64,000 nucleotides of DNA from Pampus argenteus (GCA_036937835.1 CM072878.1:16844001-16908000); one strand, 5' to 3'; counted from the first letter of the stretch, positions 14,501 to 28,850 are shown. The notes: generated by a model from the sequence alone, not told the origin. Program-made: numbers and translations.

Positions 14501-17500
14501 TCCTGCATGTTGATTCATTTCCTTATTTGAAGAAGTCACAGCGTTACAGGCTCTTCATGCTGTTGTCTGGCATGTTATTGTGTATTTTTAGCTGTTTTAC
14601 AGATGTGTGGACCTCTGAGGCACACTGAGAATGAGTAATCTCATTCCTGACCTTACACACCTCCCACTGTTTGAACAGCCCCACCTCACAGCCTCTGGTA
14701 AATGTTGGCATTAGCATTTTGGCATTTCCACTGTTTGTGCTTTTTGCATGTGTGATTCGTGTTCGTTGCTTCAGCTCAAGTGTGCAGTCAGGCTCAGTGT
14801 TACTGTAGCGCTATGAGGCATTCACTGTTTTATTCCCAAAAAAAACTCTTATGTTATAAAATTTCAGAAAGGGTCGTGTCCTGAACAGGAGAAGGAGAAC
14901 AAGAGTGCAGAACATTAGATGTCAGAAACATCCTTAGTAGCTATTCTCAACATGCTGCCTGCCCTTTTCAGGGGGTCAAAAGCTCACTTTTCACTGATCT
15001 CATTACAGACAGTGGCATTTCATTAGCTAGGATCTATCATAAAGCACCATTATCTCTCCATCTGATGGAGTCTGCTCTTCACAGCCTCCCAGGCTTGCTA
15101 TAAATGATAGCTAATCTAATCCTGGAGCTCTGTGAGTCCCAAGTGAGGAGAGGAGAATAAAAAAAAAAAAAAGAGGGGACAGAGTTAGTGAGTAGGCAAA
15201 AAGAGAACTTTAGTGGTTTAAAAAATTACAAAGTATGTGAAAGGAAAGTAGGGTTTGACTCATTTCTTATCACCCTGCTTTGCTATTGTTTTTCTTAATT
15301 GCTGAACTGTGGCAGCTTGCAGCAATCAAACTGTCTATAAACCTGCAAGCCTCAAATATTCAATATTTCTTATACAGGTCAATTCTACATCCAATATTTC
15401 CCTTAATTATGTTACGCTGAAGCCTGAATGATAAATGTGAGACTCTTTCATCCTAAACTGAAAAGATATTCGATTCAGCCAAAGTGATGCTCTTTAAGCA
15501 GTACTCTCCAGGGAGCACTCAGTGACTGCCGTGTAGGTGTGTTTGACCTCACAGCCCTTCTCTGTGTGTGGGAGGCATGTTAACAGTCAAGCCAGAGGTA
15601 ATTAACTCAATTACATCCAACTGTGCCATAGCATTATGTTATAGGCTTTAATTAACAGAGGAAAAATAATGCACCCTTCCTGATTTATGGCTCCTTGAAC
15701 TAATAGAGGTTTGATGTATTGATATTGCAGCTGTATGCTTTCAGCACACTGCCGTCATTGCATGTAATTCACAGTTCAAGAACCTTTAGAAATGGAAAAA
15801 AAAACCAGACACGCATGGATTCTGCTTCTCAGAAAAGACTTATCTTTCTGAGATTTGTGTGAAATCCTGCCAAAGACGGCGTCGCTCGTTGCTGCATATG
15901 CTGTCACAGGCTGAAGTGGCTTTCAGATGCAGTCGAGTGACAGCCAGCCTATGAGCAAATCTCCACAATGTAAAGCACCAGAGCTCCTGTTATTACACCA
16001 GTCATGTTTAAATGCATCTGTTGATATGGACACTGCTAACTGTTGCCAAACAGGAGTAAACTGGAGTAGAAAAAAAAGCCTACATGTATGCGAGTGTTTG
16101 TGTACGTTTATAAAAGAAAATAAAACAAAAGTGAAATGATGAGCACTTAATATGATTTTTCGGGCAGTACGTGGATACCATAATTCCCATAATCCCAGCC
16201 AGCAGCTAATAAGACTATATACAGTTAACCATCAACATAGCAGTTGTTTCACGATCTGCTTCCACCCACTCCCCACCATAAGTACAATTTCTTGTTTAAT
16301 AGGAGACCTGGATATTCATCCCTCACTGATATTAGCTTCATGTAGATTATCAGGAAGGGAACACGATGTGATTAACAGCAGAGTCGACTCGAGTAAGCCC
16401 TGTTGAATTCATTTCCACTGCTTCTGCACTGATCTGTCAGTAAGTACCGAGTTTTTTTTTCATCTCTTCTTACTTCTTTGTAATTTTCCTGATAACATGG
16501 AGTGTTTTAGCAGAGAAACTCTGCTATTAGAGTTTTAAGTTAGAAGTTAAAGCCTCATAGTCCTTGAATATCGAGTAACATAAAACACTGATGCTCTGCA
16601 CAGAGTAGCCGACATTACAGCAGCCTTGTGAGTAACACTGTGTGTTTGCAAGTTGATAATGTTTCATTTAAGGATAACTCTGGCAATCTATATACTGACT
16701 CGCATACCTTATTCACACCTCTACCCAGCGGTTTTAGGAAATTACTTTTCAGTATAAAGCCAATAGTCTCAGGGCTGAGTGCTACGGACGGGGTAAAGAA
16801 GCCTGAACGTACTGAAACAATAAGAAGAAGCCATATCTCAGAGAGTTTTTTTCCCCAACGCACCTCTTATTGTAGGTCAAAGGTTTTGCATCATTCCTGC
16901 TAATTATCTATTTTCCTTGCAGATTTAATTGAGATCTGGGGATGTAACCAGCAATGCAATCATCACATCCAATAACTGAAGAACATGAAAAGTGAACTTG
17001 TTAACAGCCTGTCTCATCATCTGAACTCTTGTGTTGCTATGCCCACTGAACGGCCTTGTAGTCTAATTGTGTCTAATACAAAAAAAATAAAAAATAAAAA
17101 TTCAGCTGCACCTGAAACAGAGTTCACAAAGTGCTTTAAGGGAAATAACAGAACACAGAAACTAACTAACACAGAAAATGAGTAATAGCTGCTACAGTGG
17201 AGCAAAAACCAACAAAAAGGTTTACACTTCCTGCTAACAGGTAGGTGAGCACGGACATGGGGACTCAGGTTAGCTGTGGTTTGATAAAAAGAAAAGGTGA
17301 CAAGTAGCAGCAACTAGTGATGAAGTTTGTGATAAAGTTGGTAAAATAAATGATAAGAATAATGGTCAAAACTACAAAAAATATAAATAATATGCATTTT
17401 TAAGGTGCTTATTCTCCGTGCCTTCACTCTAATTCCCTGTAATGATGTAACACCCACACATATGAGCATAGATGAGACGTTTGTGCTCCTGTCAGGGTCT

Positions 17501-20224
17501 CAGTCAACAGACACAGCGCAGCTTTAAAAACAGGAACACAAAGAGAACAAAAACACCTCTCTGGCGTTTTATTCTCCTCACCGACTCTACAACAAAGCCT
17601 GAATTCCTGCACGTCGGAGCCATGTTGCAGTCGTCTTTGTAGCGCCTCTCCGGTCTTACATTTCACAAGCCCTCGCCACAGCACTCTAGTTATCCCTGAT
17701 TGGCAATTAGGGACTCCCAATGATTCAACCATTCCAGCAAGAGCACAGAGAAGATGACAGACGTGATTTGGTGCTTAGGTCTCGTCCTTCAGCCTGTAGT
17801 TACAGATGCAGTCAGGGCTGTTGTGTGTCTAACCTCATTACTGCTGTATTAGCATCTATAGCTGAGCAGAGCTCAGTCACCAGGTGCAACTAATGATGGA
17901 AAAGACTCTCCCCGCCGGGATCGTGATTAGTTGAGAGCATGGGCGGTGTTGGTACTTATTGGTGATATGAATAAAACATAAACTGTCAACTGATGATAAT
18001 GAGAGACAGGGATCCACTCTTACAAAAAAAAACACACTGTATGGAGGAAACTGGGAAGGCAGAAGTTGACAAAACAAGCAAGTGAGACACACAAATAAAA
18101 TGTGACATCAAAAGGCATGTTTGCTTAGTAAAAACATGTTTAAAAACACTCAAATGTTGGACTCAGTAATAAATGTATTTTCAAGTTGTGATTTGAATTT
18201 GAAATATCACTAAATGATGTGGAAAAGTTGGTGTATTGATGAAACAGTATGCGGCAAAGTGCAATAGAAACAGACCAGAGGTGGAGCAGGATCAAAACAC
18301 ACACAAATATGCAACTGATGACAATCACTGGTAGACAATGCTTCAGTTTTAAGTTAATTTGTTAAGCGTTAAATTCACTGGATAAGGCAAAAATAGAAAT
18401 TCCCATTTGGTTTTGCAACTCATACTTCTAAAAATTATGTTTATATGCCACTAATTTGCAACAGTAATTACATTTTTATTATCATAATGAGCAAATCTTT
18501 CTCATAAACATGTATGTTGTCACCGAACACATTACCGTTCCCTTGAATGAGAAAATGTGTCCAAATGTGTCTCTAAAAAGGTTTGGGAAAGATCATGGTC
18601 ATAATTAGATGCTGAAAAAGTTGAAGCACAGAATGAGATTCTTTGACTTTTTCAATATTTAATCAAACCATCTTAACCAAGTATCTTAAATTTCAGTTTT
18701 TCAGTTTTCTTTCCAGAAAAAAAAAACTACATAACAAAATATCTGCTATATTTCACAATATAAAAGTATATAGACACTTGCAAAGACTATATCCCCATCA
18801 TTCACCCTAAGCAGTAACAAAACACACCCTGGAAAGTTATCAGTGATTCATTCAAAGTGATCATCTGTGTAATTTATCACAGGATGTGTTGGTGGCTAGT
18901 TTAGAAGAAGCACTGCTAATAAGTAGAATTGATTGTATAATGGCACAATGAAGATTAGACATATGAAGTGAGGAAGGAGCCACTTCGTGCCCTTGATCCT
19001 GAGGAAATGTACTGGTCCATAATGCACCACAATGCCAACTTACCCTCTCTGTATTCATAGGAAATGTGAGCTATGACCTGCTACAACAGCATATATTTTC
19101 CCCATGAAATGTCGTGGTCTCTCATGCTTAGCCAGTCCAATCATTTGACCTCATTTGGGTCGTGTGTCCACACACACACACACACACACAGCAAATAAAT
19201 AATAAAGTCCATTCTGTTCTGCTATGGAGCCATATGGAGCTTGGCAATATATAGTGGAGGAGTGGAGAACATCCCTGAGGACAGAACAGCACAACTCTCA
19301 GGGCAATGAGCCTAGAGTGCAATGTTTTCCAACCACTTCACTGAGTCTCACCGGCGTTATCAAGTAAAGCTCCCATCGACTCTCCTTTTATCTCTCTGCT
19401 AAGCTCGATGTACTAACTACTACAACAGTTCATCCCTCCACTATCACAGTATCCATCCGTGCTTTACAGGACATACCTGCATGCATGAATGCACAGCTTC
19501 AGCTGGGATAGACAACTAATACATTGATGCAGGAAGGTGGGGGATGCATCGCAACCAATCTCAGCCACCATCACTGCAGAGGAGCATTATACATATAATC
19601 ATATACACAACGCCTCAATATAAGCTCCACCTGGTTCTGATAAATGGAAGCAGGAAATGAAGGAAACAGCATCAGAAAGTGTAAAGAAGACAGATGTAAA
19701 CCTCATCTGCAAAAACAAGTACACGCAAATGTATACTGTGCGTTTCACTTGTTGTTCTTTACTGCCCAAAGGCTAGCAGAAAATGATGCAAGACATGAGG
19801 GGAAAAAAATCAAATGATTGGAAAATAAACAAATGGAAAAATGTTTGTTCAATGTTATAATGTTTTTGTTTTCCTTCCCACAATTACTTCACATTTTTAA
19901 ATCTGTAGCTCCTCCATGTCTTATTTGGGAACAGTAGTATCCATCAACAGCAAACAATAAATAAATAAGCAAACTCTGTGGAAATGTACCTCATTTAGCA
20001 CAATTAATTTAGTCTCTTTTCCATTATAAACATACTTAGATTGCAAACTTTATTAGTCCCCAGCAACAAAACTGGTTTGGTTGCCGATGCAAAAATAAGA
20101 AAGACTCAAGTCAGACAGATAACAGGTCTCAGTCTTTAATCACCTTGTTGGGCTGAAGCATTTCAACAGTTGTCATTATAAAATTTTAGCTGGTGTTAGT
20201 TTCTTCAAACCTTGTGCAAACAGC
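8501..20224. other. Long gene-free stretch
   Basis: About 11.7 kb in which I recognise no exon, RNA gene or transposon protein. It holds A- and T-runs (for example 11881-11891, 15160-15172) and a CA microsatellite at 19169-19191. Some stretches (for example about 15.59-15.69 kb, rich in TTAATTAA-like cores) could be conserved non-coding DNA, but that cannot be judged without alignment. Confidence 0.4.
19169..19191. repeat. (CA)n microsatellite
   Basis: Uninterrupted CA dinucleotide run of about 11 units. Confidence 0.9.
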
Positions 20225-20785
20225 AGCTGTGTAGGACTCTGAATGTTATTAATAGCCACAATGCAGGAGAAGTCTACAAGAAGATAGCGAAACGTTGTCA
20301 GCTTGCAGTTTTTACCGTGATAAATGTAATTAAGAGATGGCAGTGTAGGGGAACTGTGGAGGTCAAGATGAGATCTCAGAGAGAACTGCTCGTATGCTGA
20401 TCAGATAAGTAAATCAAAAACCTCATTTAAAAAATCTGCAGGAAGATTTAAACAGACTCAGTGATGCTTGCACAAACAGAAATATAAAAATGAAAAACAA
20501 CAACAACAAGAAGTGATGCAGACTGATGAAATTGAAATATAAGTCTTTGGCCACAATCACCAAAGATATGATTGAAGGGGAAAAAAGGAGCAGCATTTTA
20601 TGAACATGAACACCCTGCCAACCGTTTATCATTGGGGAGGATCTATCCTGCTCTACAACCAGTGGTAGAAGGAAACATTGCACAGAGCAGGGAAGACCAC
20701 TAAATACCAGCAAACGCACAACATCACATCGTCTGCAAAAAATCGGAAGCTGAAAAGTGAAGTGTTTCTACAACAGCATAACAAT
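20225..20785 (+). mobile_element. Decayed Tc1/mariner transposase
   Basis: Pieces of a Tc1-type transposase follow in the correct order in shifting frames. First comes the helix-turn-helix part (NAGEVYKKIAKRCQLAV, then NVIKRWQCRGTVEVK) at about 20259-20370. Then ISERTARMLIR at about 20371-20404 follows a small deletion, and a LKNLQEDL-like block lies near 20428-20452. Then TLPTVYHWGGSI at about 20612-20650 corresponds to the family's conserved TVKHGGGSIMLWG region. Finally SSAK and VFLQQ-like pieces lie at about 20729-20780. The segment carrying one catalytic aspartate is not recognisable, and stops and frameshifts are frequent, so the copy is inactive. Terminal inverted repeats were not found. 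Confidence 0.82.
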
Positions 20786-20824
20786 CCTACCTTGATATCC
20801 ACCATATACTATTTCAACACATGC

Positions 20825-21130
20825 AAGTTGAATGTTTAGGAATGTCCATCACTGTCAGGGTCAGACAGACAACTGGACCCACAGAGCAGACCAGAGACTG
20901 AAGGGTGTAGAGAGGCGAGAGTCCAAAACCAAAAATATCGATGGCAAGCAAAAGTAACAAAGCAAGGAAGGGTTGAAGAACAAACCAGTTAACAAACACA
21001 AAAAGGGTCAAAACACGATGAGGAATGCAAAGACACACTGGGAGACACACACACCAGGGAGGGAGCTAACGAGACACAGGTGAAAATAATAGACAAAACA
21101 TAATACATATGATGATCACAATATGACACA
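20825..21130. repeat. Probable dispersed repeat next to the Tc1 relic
   Basis: The sequence has the purine-rich, ggacccacagagcag / gagtccaaaaccaaaaat / aacgagacacaggtgaaaa wording that I associate with a widespread teleost interspersed repeat. Class and ends are not determined, and there is no second copy in this window to prove repetition. Confidence 0.4.
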
Positions 21131-23330
21131 AGATGATCAACGTGTTATGACCAGACGGTAGAAAGGGAGGACCGAAGCAAGTAATAAGAAGCAGCACTGA
21201 TGCACTCACATGCAGCGAAGGATGAACAGGTGAGCAGAGATGAAAAGTGATGTTGAGATTGAAATTGAAATAGGTGGGCGTGTGTGAGTGTGTGAGTGCC
21301 ACTGAAGGAGAACAGGAGTGTGAAAGTGGGTGCGAATGACAGACGTGGATACAGATAGAAGGTGAGAATGAATCGGGGCCAGACAGAGGGCACCAAGAGG
21401 CAGTCAGATCCCAGGACTGGATGGACGGATGTGTGAACCAACGCTGGACAGATGATTAACAGATGTCACCTCGTGGTCTCAGCCCTGCGACGACATGTTA
21501 TCTGAATGAGACAATTAAAAGGCCTGTCACATCAGCTGTGGGAGGAGGGCTCACACTTTCCAGAGGCAGAGGGAGAGGATGTCTGCAGAATCACAATGTA
21601 CCATTTAGAGCCCGGCTGCAACTGGAAGGAGGCGTATTGTGATTGTATAAATCATCAATTTCATGTATAATTCAAATTCTGTTCCAGTACACCCTGAATA
21701 TTTACCAGAAAATAAAATAAAAAAGATCCAGGGCAATTTCCAACTCAATGTCACTGCATGTGATAACAATTCAGTCTGAGTTGACATCTTTATAATGTCA
21801 GTCTAACAACGTGTTTGTGCTCCTGGGAGCTGGTAGACTGTCAGACCAGGGTGCTGCTTGTATTAAATGAGACATAGATCATTATGCTTAACATTCAGGC
21901 TATAAGCTGTAATTTTTAAAGGAAACTTTAGCGATCTTTTATCCAAAACTGTCCTCTGGAAATTACACTCCTAACCGATAAAAATTACATTACAGACTTA
22001 ACTCTCAGTGAAATCACAAGATGAAGCAATCAGGGGCATGAAGCTCAACAAAAAAATGTTCCTCTCTGAATACAGATCAGCTTTCTCATGGTGGGAATCA
22101 AGTGAGATTTATTCTGGTTAAAACTGAGCAGTTTCAGCTTTACAAAACTTTTTAACCATTCCCAGGCAGCTATAACATATTCTTCGTAACACACACACAC
22201 AGTAATAAGAGATATGGTGATTATGGGGGGGTGTTTATTCCAATGGGAGCTATAAGGGGAAAGTCAATAGGGGGTCATATGGGGGACAACACATAAATGC
22301 ATACAGAAGAACTGCCAGAGATGCCAGTGTGCAACAAAAGCCTGAGAAAGTGAGCATAACGCATAATGTTAAACTCAAACAGCCTATTTGCTAATTGTAC
22401 ACAAGCTCTGCCTTGATTTAACAAACCTGTTTATAGACGAAACACATAATAAGTGATTGTTATATCAGCATTGAGGTGGTGAGGAGAGATAATGTATGGG
22501 ACAGAAGATAGGAACATTAACCAGCAGTTATTTACATTATGACAGAGAGCTATTAATATGCTTCTGCAGACACAGACACATACACACATGCAAATTTACA
22601 TGCTACATGTTGCCCGATTTTCCAAAATTTCCATTAGACTTATGTAATTTTTCATGCAACTGGCGTAAAGAGAAAAAAAAAAAAAGTAATTAGTTTCTCG
22701 GTAAGAGGGATTGATTGCTTATATTTAATCACTGTTACATGGTGCTCAGTGGTGCATGGGCCGGCCTGCTTTTATGTACAGTTCACTGGTTAACATGGGA
22801 ATAGGGCTTGGCTAATTGAATTGCTGTGTTGTGTGCTGTAACAGATCTTAATCAGGCGAGAGCTTCAGCACACGGACAGCAGGCCCATACATCTCCAGGC
22901 CTGACATCTGATGGCTGGAAGAACAATTACAAACAAATACGCTGCACTGCTGCACCGGTTTGGACGATAAAACACGTAACTGATGAATAGCGCTGCTCTC
23001 TTAGCCCTCTTAGCTTTCACCGGCTTTGACGATTTCTTGTTTCCTGCTCATTTGCAATCTAAATGTGCCAATCAGGACTTGAGGGGTTATTCAAGCTCTC
23101 CATAATCAAGAAAAAAAAACCAAGATTTAAGTGTTTATATGATACTCAGGGCTACTTCAGATATACTCTGCATATAAATGTAATTTCATGCCAACAGTCA
23201 AATCACAAGAGTGTCATGTTAAAGGATAACATTTGAGCATGCATGTGCATATATTTGCTTGTATGTGTGTATATATATTATATGTATTGATAAATTATTA
23301 TGTGGATGTAATTCAGCATCTGTGCATTTA

Positions 23331-23430
23331 TCAGTAGTGGAATAAGTTAATCAGATCTTGTACTTTACTCACAGTAACAATTTAATGTTAATAACAATAA
23401 AGTTATAGTACTGCAATTCAATTTTTACCC
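23331..23430 (+). repeat. Dispersed gtggaa-gaagta repeat, copy 1
   Basis: Begins tcagtagtggaataagttaatcagatcttgtactttact, matching the start of the copies at 36090 and 52559. It is a diverged member of a family that, from memory, is abundant in percomorph fishes. Confidence 0.55.
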
Positions 23431-23974
23431 ACCATAAATTTTCAGGCTCATATGAAAAAAATTGCGTAATATTTTAATAGAAATGTACATTGTCTCAACA
23501 ACACTGTCATGTCAAAAATCACCAGTCTGCTGCTGTTTCACTCATTTATTCAGTTATTTTCAATCACTTCTTCACTGCTGCAAAACTTCACCATCCACTG
23601 TGGACTTTTAATATAAAACATCTTTTAATATAAAACATCATTATCTACTGAGTTCAGAGATTTACTGACGGTAGCTTAACAGTGGCTGAAAAAAAAAGGT
23701 GAATAAAACAGCATTATGTGAAAAATAAGCTTAAAGCTGCAGATTGGTAAGAATGATATGACCGTAGATGGTGAAGTGGAACGTACATTATGTGAACTAT
23801 TTTATAAAAGTTAATCCGATCCCTCCTCAATGGTCTTTTGTCGGCTTTTATCAGCGACTGGCTTTTATTGGTGTGTCTCTAGCTATTATTCAACTCTCAG
23901 CATTATCAGTAAAATGAACTGAATCTATTAAAAGTTTAGTATTTATCATGCAGATTGTCCCCTTTTATATGATT

Positions 23975-23998
23975 ATCATCATCATCATCATCATCATC
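23975..23998. repeat. (ATC)8 microsatellite
   Basis: Eight perfect ATC units, followed by TTA-rich sequence. Confidence 0.9.
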
Positions 23999-26189
23999 GT
24001 TATTATTATTGTTATATACTTTATCCTGTTGAGTAGTTTAATATAAAACCAGGGAAAGTATTTTGTTTTTATGTAAAATCTGGATCTTCATGAGTGTAGC
24101 TGTTCATAAATAAATATAGTAACCTCGGATTGTAGTGACATAAAAATATGAAAAACATAAAAACTTGAAATACTGAAGTAAAGTAAAGAACTATATAATT
24201 ACAATATTATATTCTATACTTAACATACTTGGTTTTCCAGTGTGGGAAAGTCTGCGGCTCAAAAAAAAAAAAAAGTGAGAATAGTATTTACTTTTCAGAA
24301 AAAAGTAAGAATATCTGGGTGATAGATGGATTTCATTCAATCCTGGACTCCCTGCTGCTGATCCAGAGGAGGCACCGCAGCTGGAACACCATTACTCTTT
24401 TATCACTACGCCTTTATCACCAAACTCTTCACCGACTCCGGCCTCTGCCTGCTCTGAAAACAGCCCCTGCTATCTATTCATTGCTGGCTAGATTTAAAAT
24501 TGCCTAGGCTATCTATCTTAGACTGCGGTGTAAATAGTATTCATCGTGCAGCTCCAGTACGACGGCCCTCACTCGGCCATCGCAAAATCCCTGACAATAA
24601 CAAAACACCCGCTGTGTTAGCTGCACTGATTAGCAGAATGAGCCCATTCAGCGCTGTGCATCAGTAGTCAGGTCTCTGTAAAACCTTTATTTTTGAGTCT
24701 TTTGAATGCAAACATCAAAACAGATCTTTTGCCCCGCTGAATCTCCATGTGAAATGTGAGGAGGTGTTGTCCCTGGCGATGGAGGGCTCCATATGTTCTG
24801 CATTTGTTTACCCAGTCATTACAAACCTCTCCACCCTGTGGGAGTGGGAGCTGTGCCGTCAAACCACCGCCACCCTCCCCTCTTCTTCATTTCCATCATC
24901 ACAAGAACAGCAGCCACAGGGGAGAACTGGTCCACAGGAAATTAGGACTGTGACAAGATAAGACCCAGCGTTCATCTGATACTGTTCCCTGGCAACCAGT
25001 AAAAGCAGCAAGAATGACAAAAAAAAAACAGAACAATGTGTAGGACAAGGTACATGCTGATATCAGTGTAATAGGCGTTTTGCCACATCAGCTTTTCCCT
25101 ATTAAATTCACTTATAGACTCTGAAAGCTGCAAGACAAGCCGAGAAACCAACACACTTACTTTCCTATAACTCATACATAAGTAAGACGATTCACCATCT
25201 GCACTGTCTAGTTGCCTGCGGTGTAGACCGGCTGGTAAGTCGATATTTCTCTCATTTTCATCATTCTTCCAAACACTGCCAGGAAGATGTGTGACTGTAG
25301 GCCTATCTCATATTGTGCTTTATGAGTTTCCACATCAGCATGTGTTGATAAAGTGTTTCTAACGCAGCAAATCCCTCAATTCTAATCTTTTGACGCTCTG
25401 GAAAGATGATGAAAAAGTGTTAAACATGCAGAATGAAACAAGTTGGAATTTGGAAATTAATCAAAGTCTGTTAGAAGGCACTTTGTGAATGGATAGAAAG
25501 CATTTCACATGTTTATGTTGTGGCTCCACAGATGTCTGCAGGTTGGATGTTAAGCAGCAGGTGACAGAAACTGCAGACAATTACAGCACATTGACAGGCA
25601 ATTTGTGTTTCTGCCATTTTATCTCATTCAATCTAAATTGTGCCGATGTGATGAAGCCCATTTATCCCACCGTCTCTGCAGATTAAAATGAGTACAGGTT
25701 CACTCTGCATTGTACGCTGATGTTTTTTCATTTTTTTTTCCCACTTTTTTCATGATTTGGCTGCTTACATAAACTCATCATTCATCAGTTTACTGTGAGC
25801 TACAGTCCAGTACAGTTCAAAAATACATCAGCCCATCAAAAAAACATCTAAGCCCATGCAGTGTGCACGCTCCCCCTCACTCTCTAAGCACTATTCAGCC
25901 TGAATACAACCTCACTACCCTCACACACAGAGAGCAGGAAACAGGTGTACAAATGTGTACAGTGACAACAACAGTTAATATCGTTGACGTTAAACAAATT
26001 AGGGTTTCAATCGTAGAAACATGCCCCGCTACCTCCGACCAAAACAACAAGGCAGGTATCAAACTTTGCAAAATATTGCAGCAACAGACCCGACTCCGTG
26101 TGAGTCTCGGAGCCAGAATACCAAACAATCATTTCTAAAATGATCACCAGCACACTTACTTATTTGAGGACCTGAATTTAGTGATTGAG

Positions 26190-26285
26190 ACCAGAATGAG
26201 TATTTCTAGAGAGACATTGGCTCTTTTTGAATGGGAGTCAATAGGAACCAGCATCTAGTGGCCATCAGTGGCGTTGCACTTTTCA
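26190..26285 (-). repeat. Dispersed repeat, copy B (inverted relative to copy A)
   Basis: The reverse complement matches 8409-8500, with the shared core ttgactcccattcaaaaag and flanking blocks on both sides. The element may extend further left, to about 26150. Confidence 0.65.
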
Positions 26286-26806
26286 GGTACTTCCATAAAT
26301 TACTGCCTCTGCAGGAAAACATTTTCTGGTTACCATTAAGAGGCAGTTTTTAGTCATATGAGAGAAAAGAGAATCGGTTGTTGTCGTCGCTGCGGCCCCT
26401 GTAGTTTGTTAAAACAGAGTAATGTCGAACTCCTGCGGTCACTAAAAGCACCCTAGAGGCCAACGTTGATTAGTGTGTCAGTCAAGCTGAGGCAGAGCAT
26501 TTAATGTGTTTCTGTATTTAGCAGAGATGGCTGACAAGCAACCAAAACCAGATCACAACTGTGTGTAAAAAATCTGGACCAGGTGTCATTTTTAATTATG
26601 ACAACAGCAACAACCCACCAGGCTGAAAGGCAGCGAGGTAAATCGCTTTGACGGGTGATTTTTCGAGTTAGTGGACATGCAGAAGAAAGTGAGCATCTGT
26701 TCACATACATAGGCTGCCATAAATTAAGCTATTTCTGGACATATGGTTTTACATGTGCAGAGTGAAGAAAGTAGGGCATCAGTGTGATTACCAAAAGGAC
26801 ATGTAT

Positions 26807-26826
26807 ACACACACACACACACACAC
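26807..26826. repeat. (AC)10 microsatellite
   Basis: Perfect dinucleotide run. Confidence 0.9.
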
Positions 26827-28544
26827 CAAACAGTTAATATTAAAAAAAAATTAAAGCAGGTTAGAGAGTATAAGCATTGTTGTGTTTCAGACTTTTCTGT
26901 CATCTCTGACCTTTTAAAGGAAGACTTTTTTGAAAATGAAATTGATCAGCAGTGAAATCACAGCGGGCGAGCCTCTTAGTGGAGAAGGAGAGAGACATCA
27001 GAGGTGCACTTAGGGGAAAAACAAAAAGGACATGAGTTACTGAAAATAGATTACAAACAAACCCAAACTAAACAGAAGCATTGACCTTCAGACAACAAAG
27101 CCTCACAGCTGGGAACCAATACTGAACATGTGACAAACGATCTGACAGAGCCGCAGTTACACAGCGACATTTAACATCTCCTGTTGCCACCGCAGTGACA
27201 GCAGGAGCATTTAGGAGAGCTGCTGGTGCCGATTTCTGCTGCCGTTCCCTAATGCAGTCATCAAAACACAAATCTGAGCATTGAACCGGCTGTGGGGGAA
27301 ATCATTCAGACTTTTCTGTCTTGTGATGAATTCAAATAATACAAATTATTAGCTAAACATAGCTCTATCCATGTGAAAAATGGATATGCTGTAAAATCAG
27401 GTAACAATCAAGCACTTAAGAGGTTAATAAATAAAGATAATGGGCCACTTCAAAAGGACAAGAGGTAACAAATATCCCTCGAATCAAATGGTACAAATCG
27501 GACAACAAAGCGACAGTCATACTGTTTTTGATTGATCATCAACATTATAATAAGTTGAGAACAAGATGAGCTGAATGTGCTTTATTCGTGACGATGATGA
27601 TAGTGACAAGCCCCTCATCATCTTCCTCTACAAGCCCAGTTTCAGTTTCCTAAACCAAGCGTCTCATGTACAGCAGGGTGTCGGGCTCACCCCTGGGTGC
27701 TGCCACTACAGCGCCATCAAATAAAAGCAACATGTCACTCTACATCACGTATTAGATGTTCGTCCTCCGCATGCAGCCACTCTGACGCTGTCTCTGTAAT
27801 GTCTGTCCCTCCCTGTCTCTACCTGTCTTCACTCCCTGGATAAACATGAAACTATAGTATTTAAGGTTAAGCAACTAAAATACTAAAGAGGTCATCAAAT
27901 GGTTTTAAAAACAAACCAGAAGCATTTGAGATAAACTCATCCCATAAAAATATAATTAGGGCTGCAACTAATTAATTTAACTATCTATAAAATATCTGAA
28001 AATTGTGGAAAAAATGCCTTACTATAATTTTTTAGAGGCCATAGTGATGTCTTTAAAATGTCCGGTTTTGTCCAATTAAGAGTCACAAATGCATATAAAT
28101 TTAGTTTATGCTTCAAATCCTGACATTTGAGAAGCTGCATCAGGAAACATATGAATAAAAAATGACAATTTTTCAATTATCACAGTAGTTGAATTTCATT
28201 TTCTGAAATGATGATTCTCTCTCTCTGTAGGCATTTAACACCTCCGGGGAAAAAAACACCTTACTGTCGTCTTCTTTCTGTCTAACATTCGTCCACTGTG
28301 GAAATAATGTCTTTTGAGGCTTTCGTCTCTGTTCCTTTCTTCCCTGCAATACTGTGAAGAGGCTTTGTATTCAAGTGTTACATCAATTTATTGCTTTTAA
28401 AGCTCTCCGCAACACAAGCTCTCATTGTTTCCGAGTGCTCAGAAGTGCTCTGACGAAACATGTTTGACTGGTGAACATTTGAGGATATCATAAGCACTCA
28501 TATATAAAGGATCCATAACCCATAATTTAAAAAACGGGACATAT
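26827..28544. other. Gene-free sequence
   Basis: No exon, RNA gene or transposon signature recognised on either strand. Confidence 0.4.
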
Positions 28545-28850
28545 TATGCATGTTTCCAGGTCTATATTTTATTCTGGAGCTCTACTGGAATATCATTGAA
28601 TGATTTATAGTTCAAAACTACTTATTTATCTTACGTCGGCCCCTGAGTTCAGCCTCTGTGTGAAAAAGGCTGTTTTAGTTTTCGTTAAGCACACTCTGTT
28701 CTCATCGGCCAGCTCGATGTTTGATGAAGTAGAAATAACTTTGCAAACGCAGCTTCCTAAGCAGGCTGGAGCCCCAGCTTTGGTTTTGCAGGGACACTAC
28801 ATTGTACAGTGGCATGGGATATAAATAAGGAGCTGCTGAATCATCCAGTG
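28545..28850 (+). mobile_element. Probable non-autonomous dispersed element
   Basis: The blocks ttccaggtctatattttatt, ctggagctctactggaatatc, gttcaaaactacttatttatctta and tcagcctctgtgtgaaaaaggctgttttag occur in the order I remember from a common teleost interspersed repeat (probably a non-autonomous DNA transposon). No coding sequence. Ends are approximate. Confidence 0.5.

Larger units (their letters stand above)
21131..26189. other. Gene-free sequence with simple repeats
   Basis: No exon recognised. Contains a repeat copy at 23331-23430 and an (ATC)8 tract at 23975-23998, listed separately. The stretch about 22.74-23.05 kb is less AT-rich and looks like a possible conserved non-coding element, but this is only an impression. 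Confidence 0.4.

Noticed and set aside
18861..19160. Possible second transposase fragment
   Set aside because: A few words reminded me of a Tc1 C-terminal block, but no consistent frame or order of motifs could be established.
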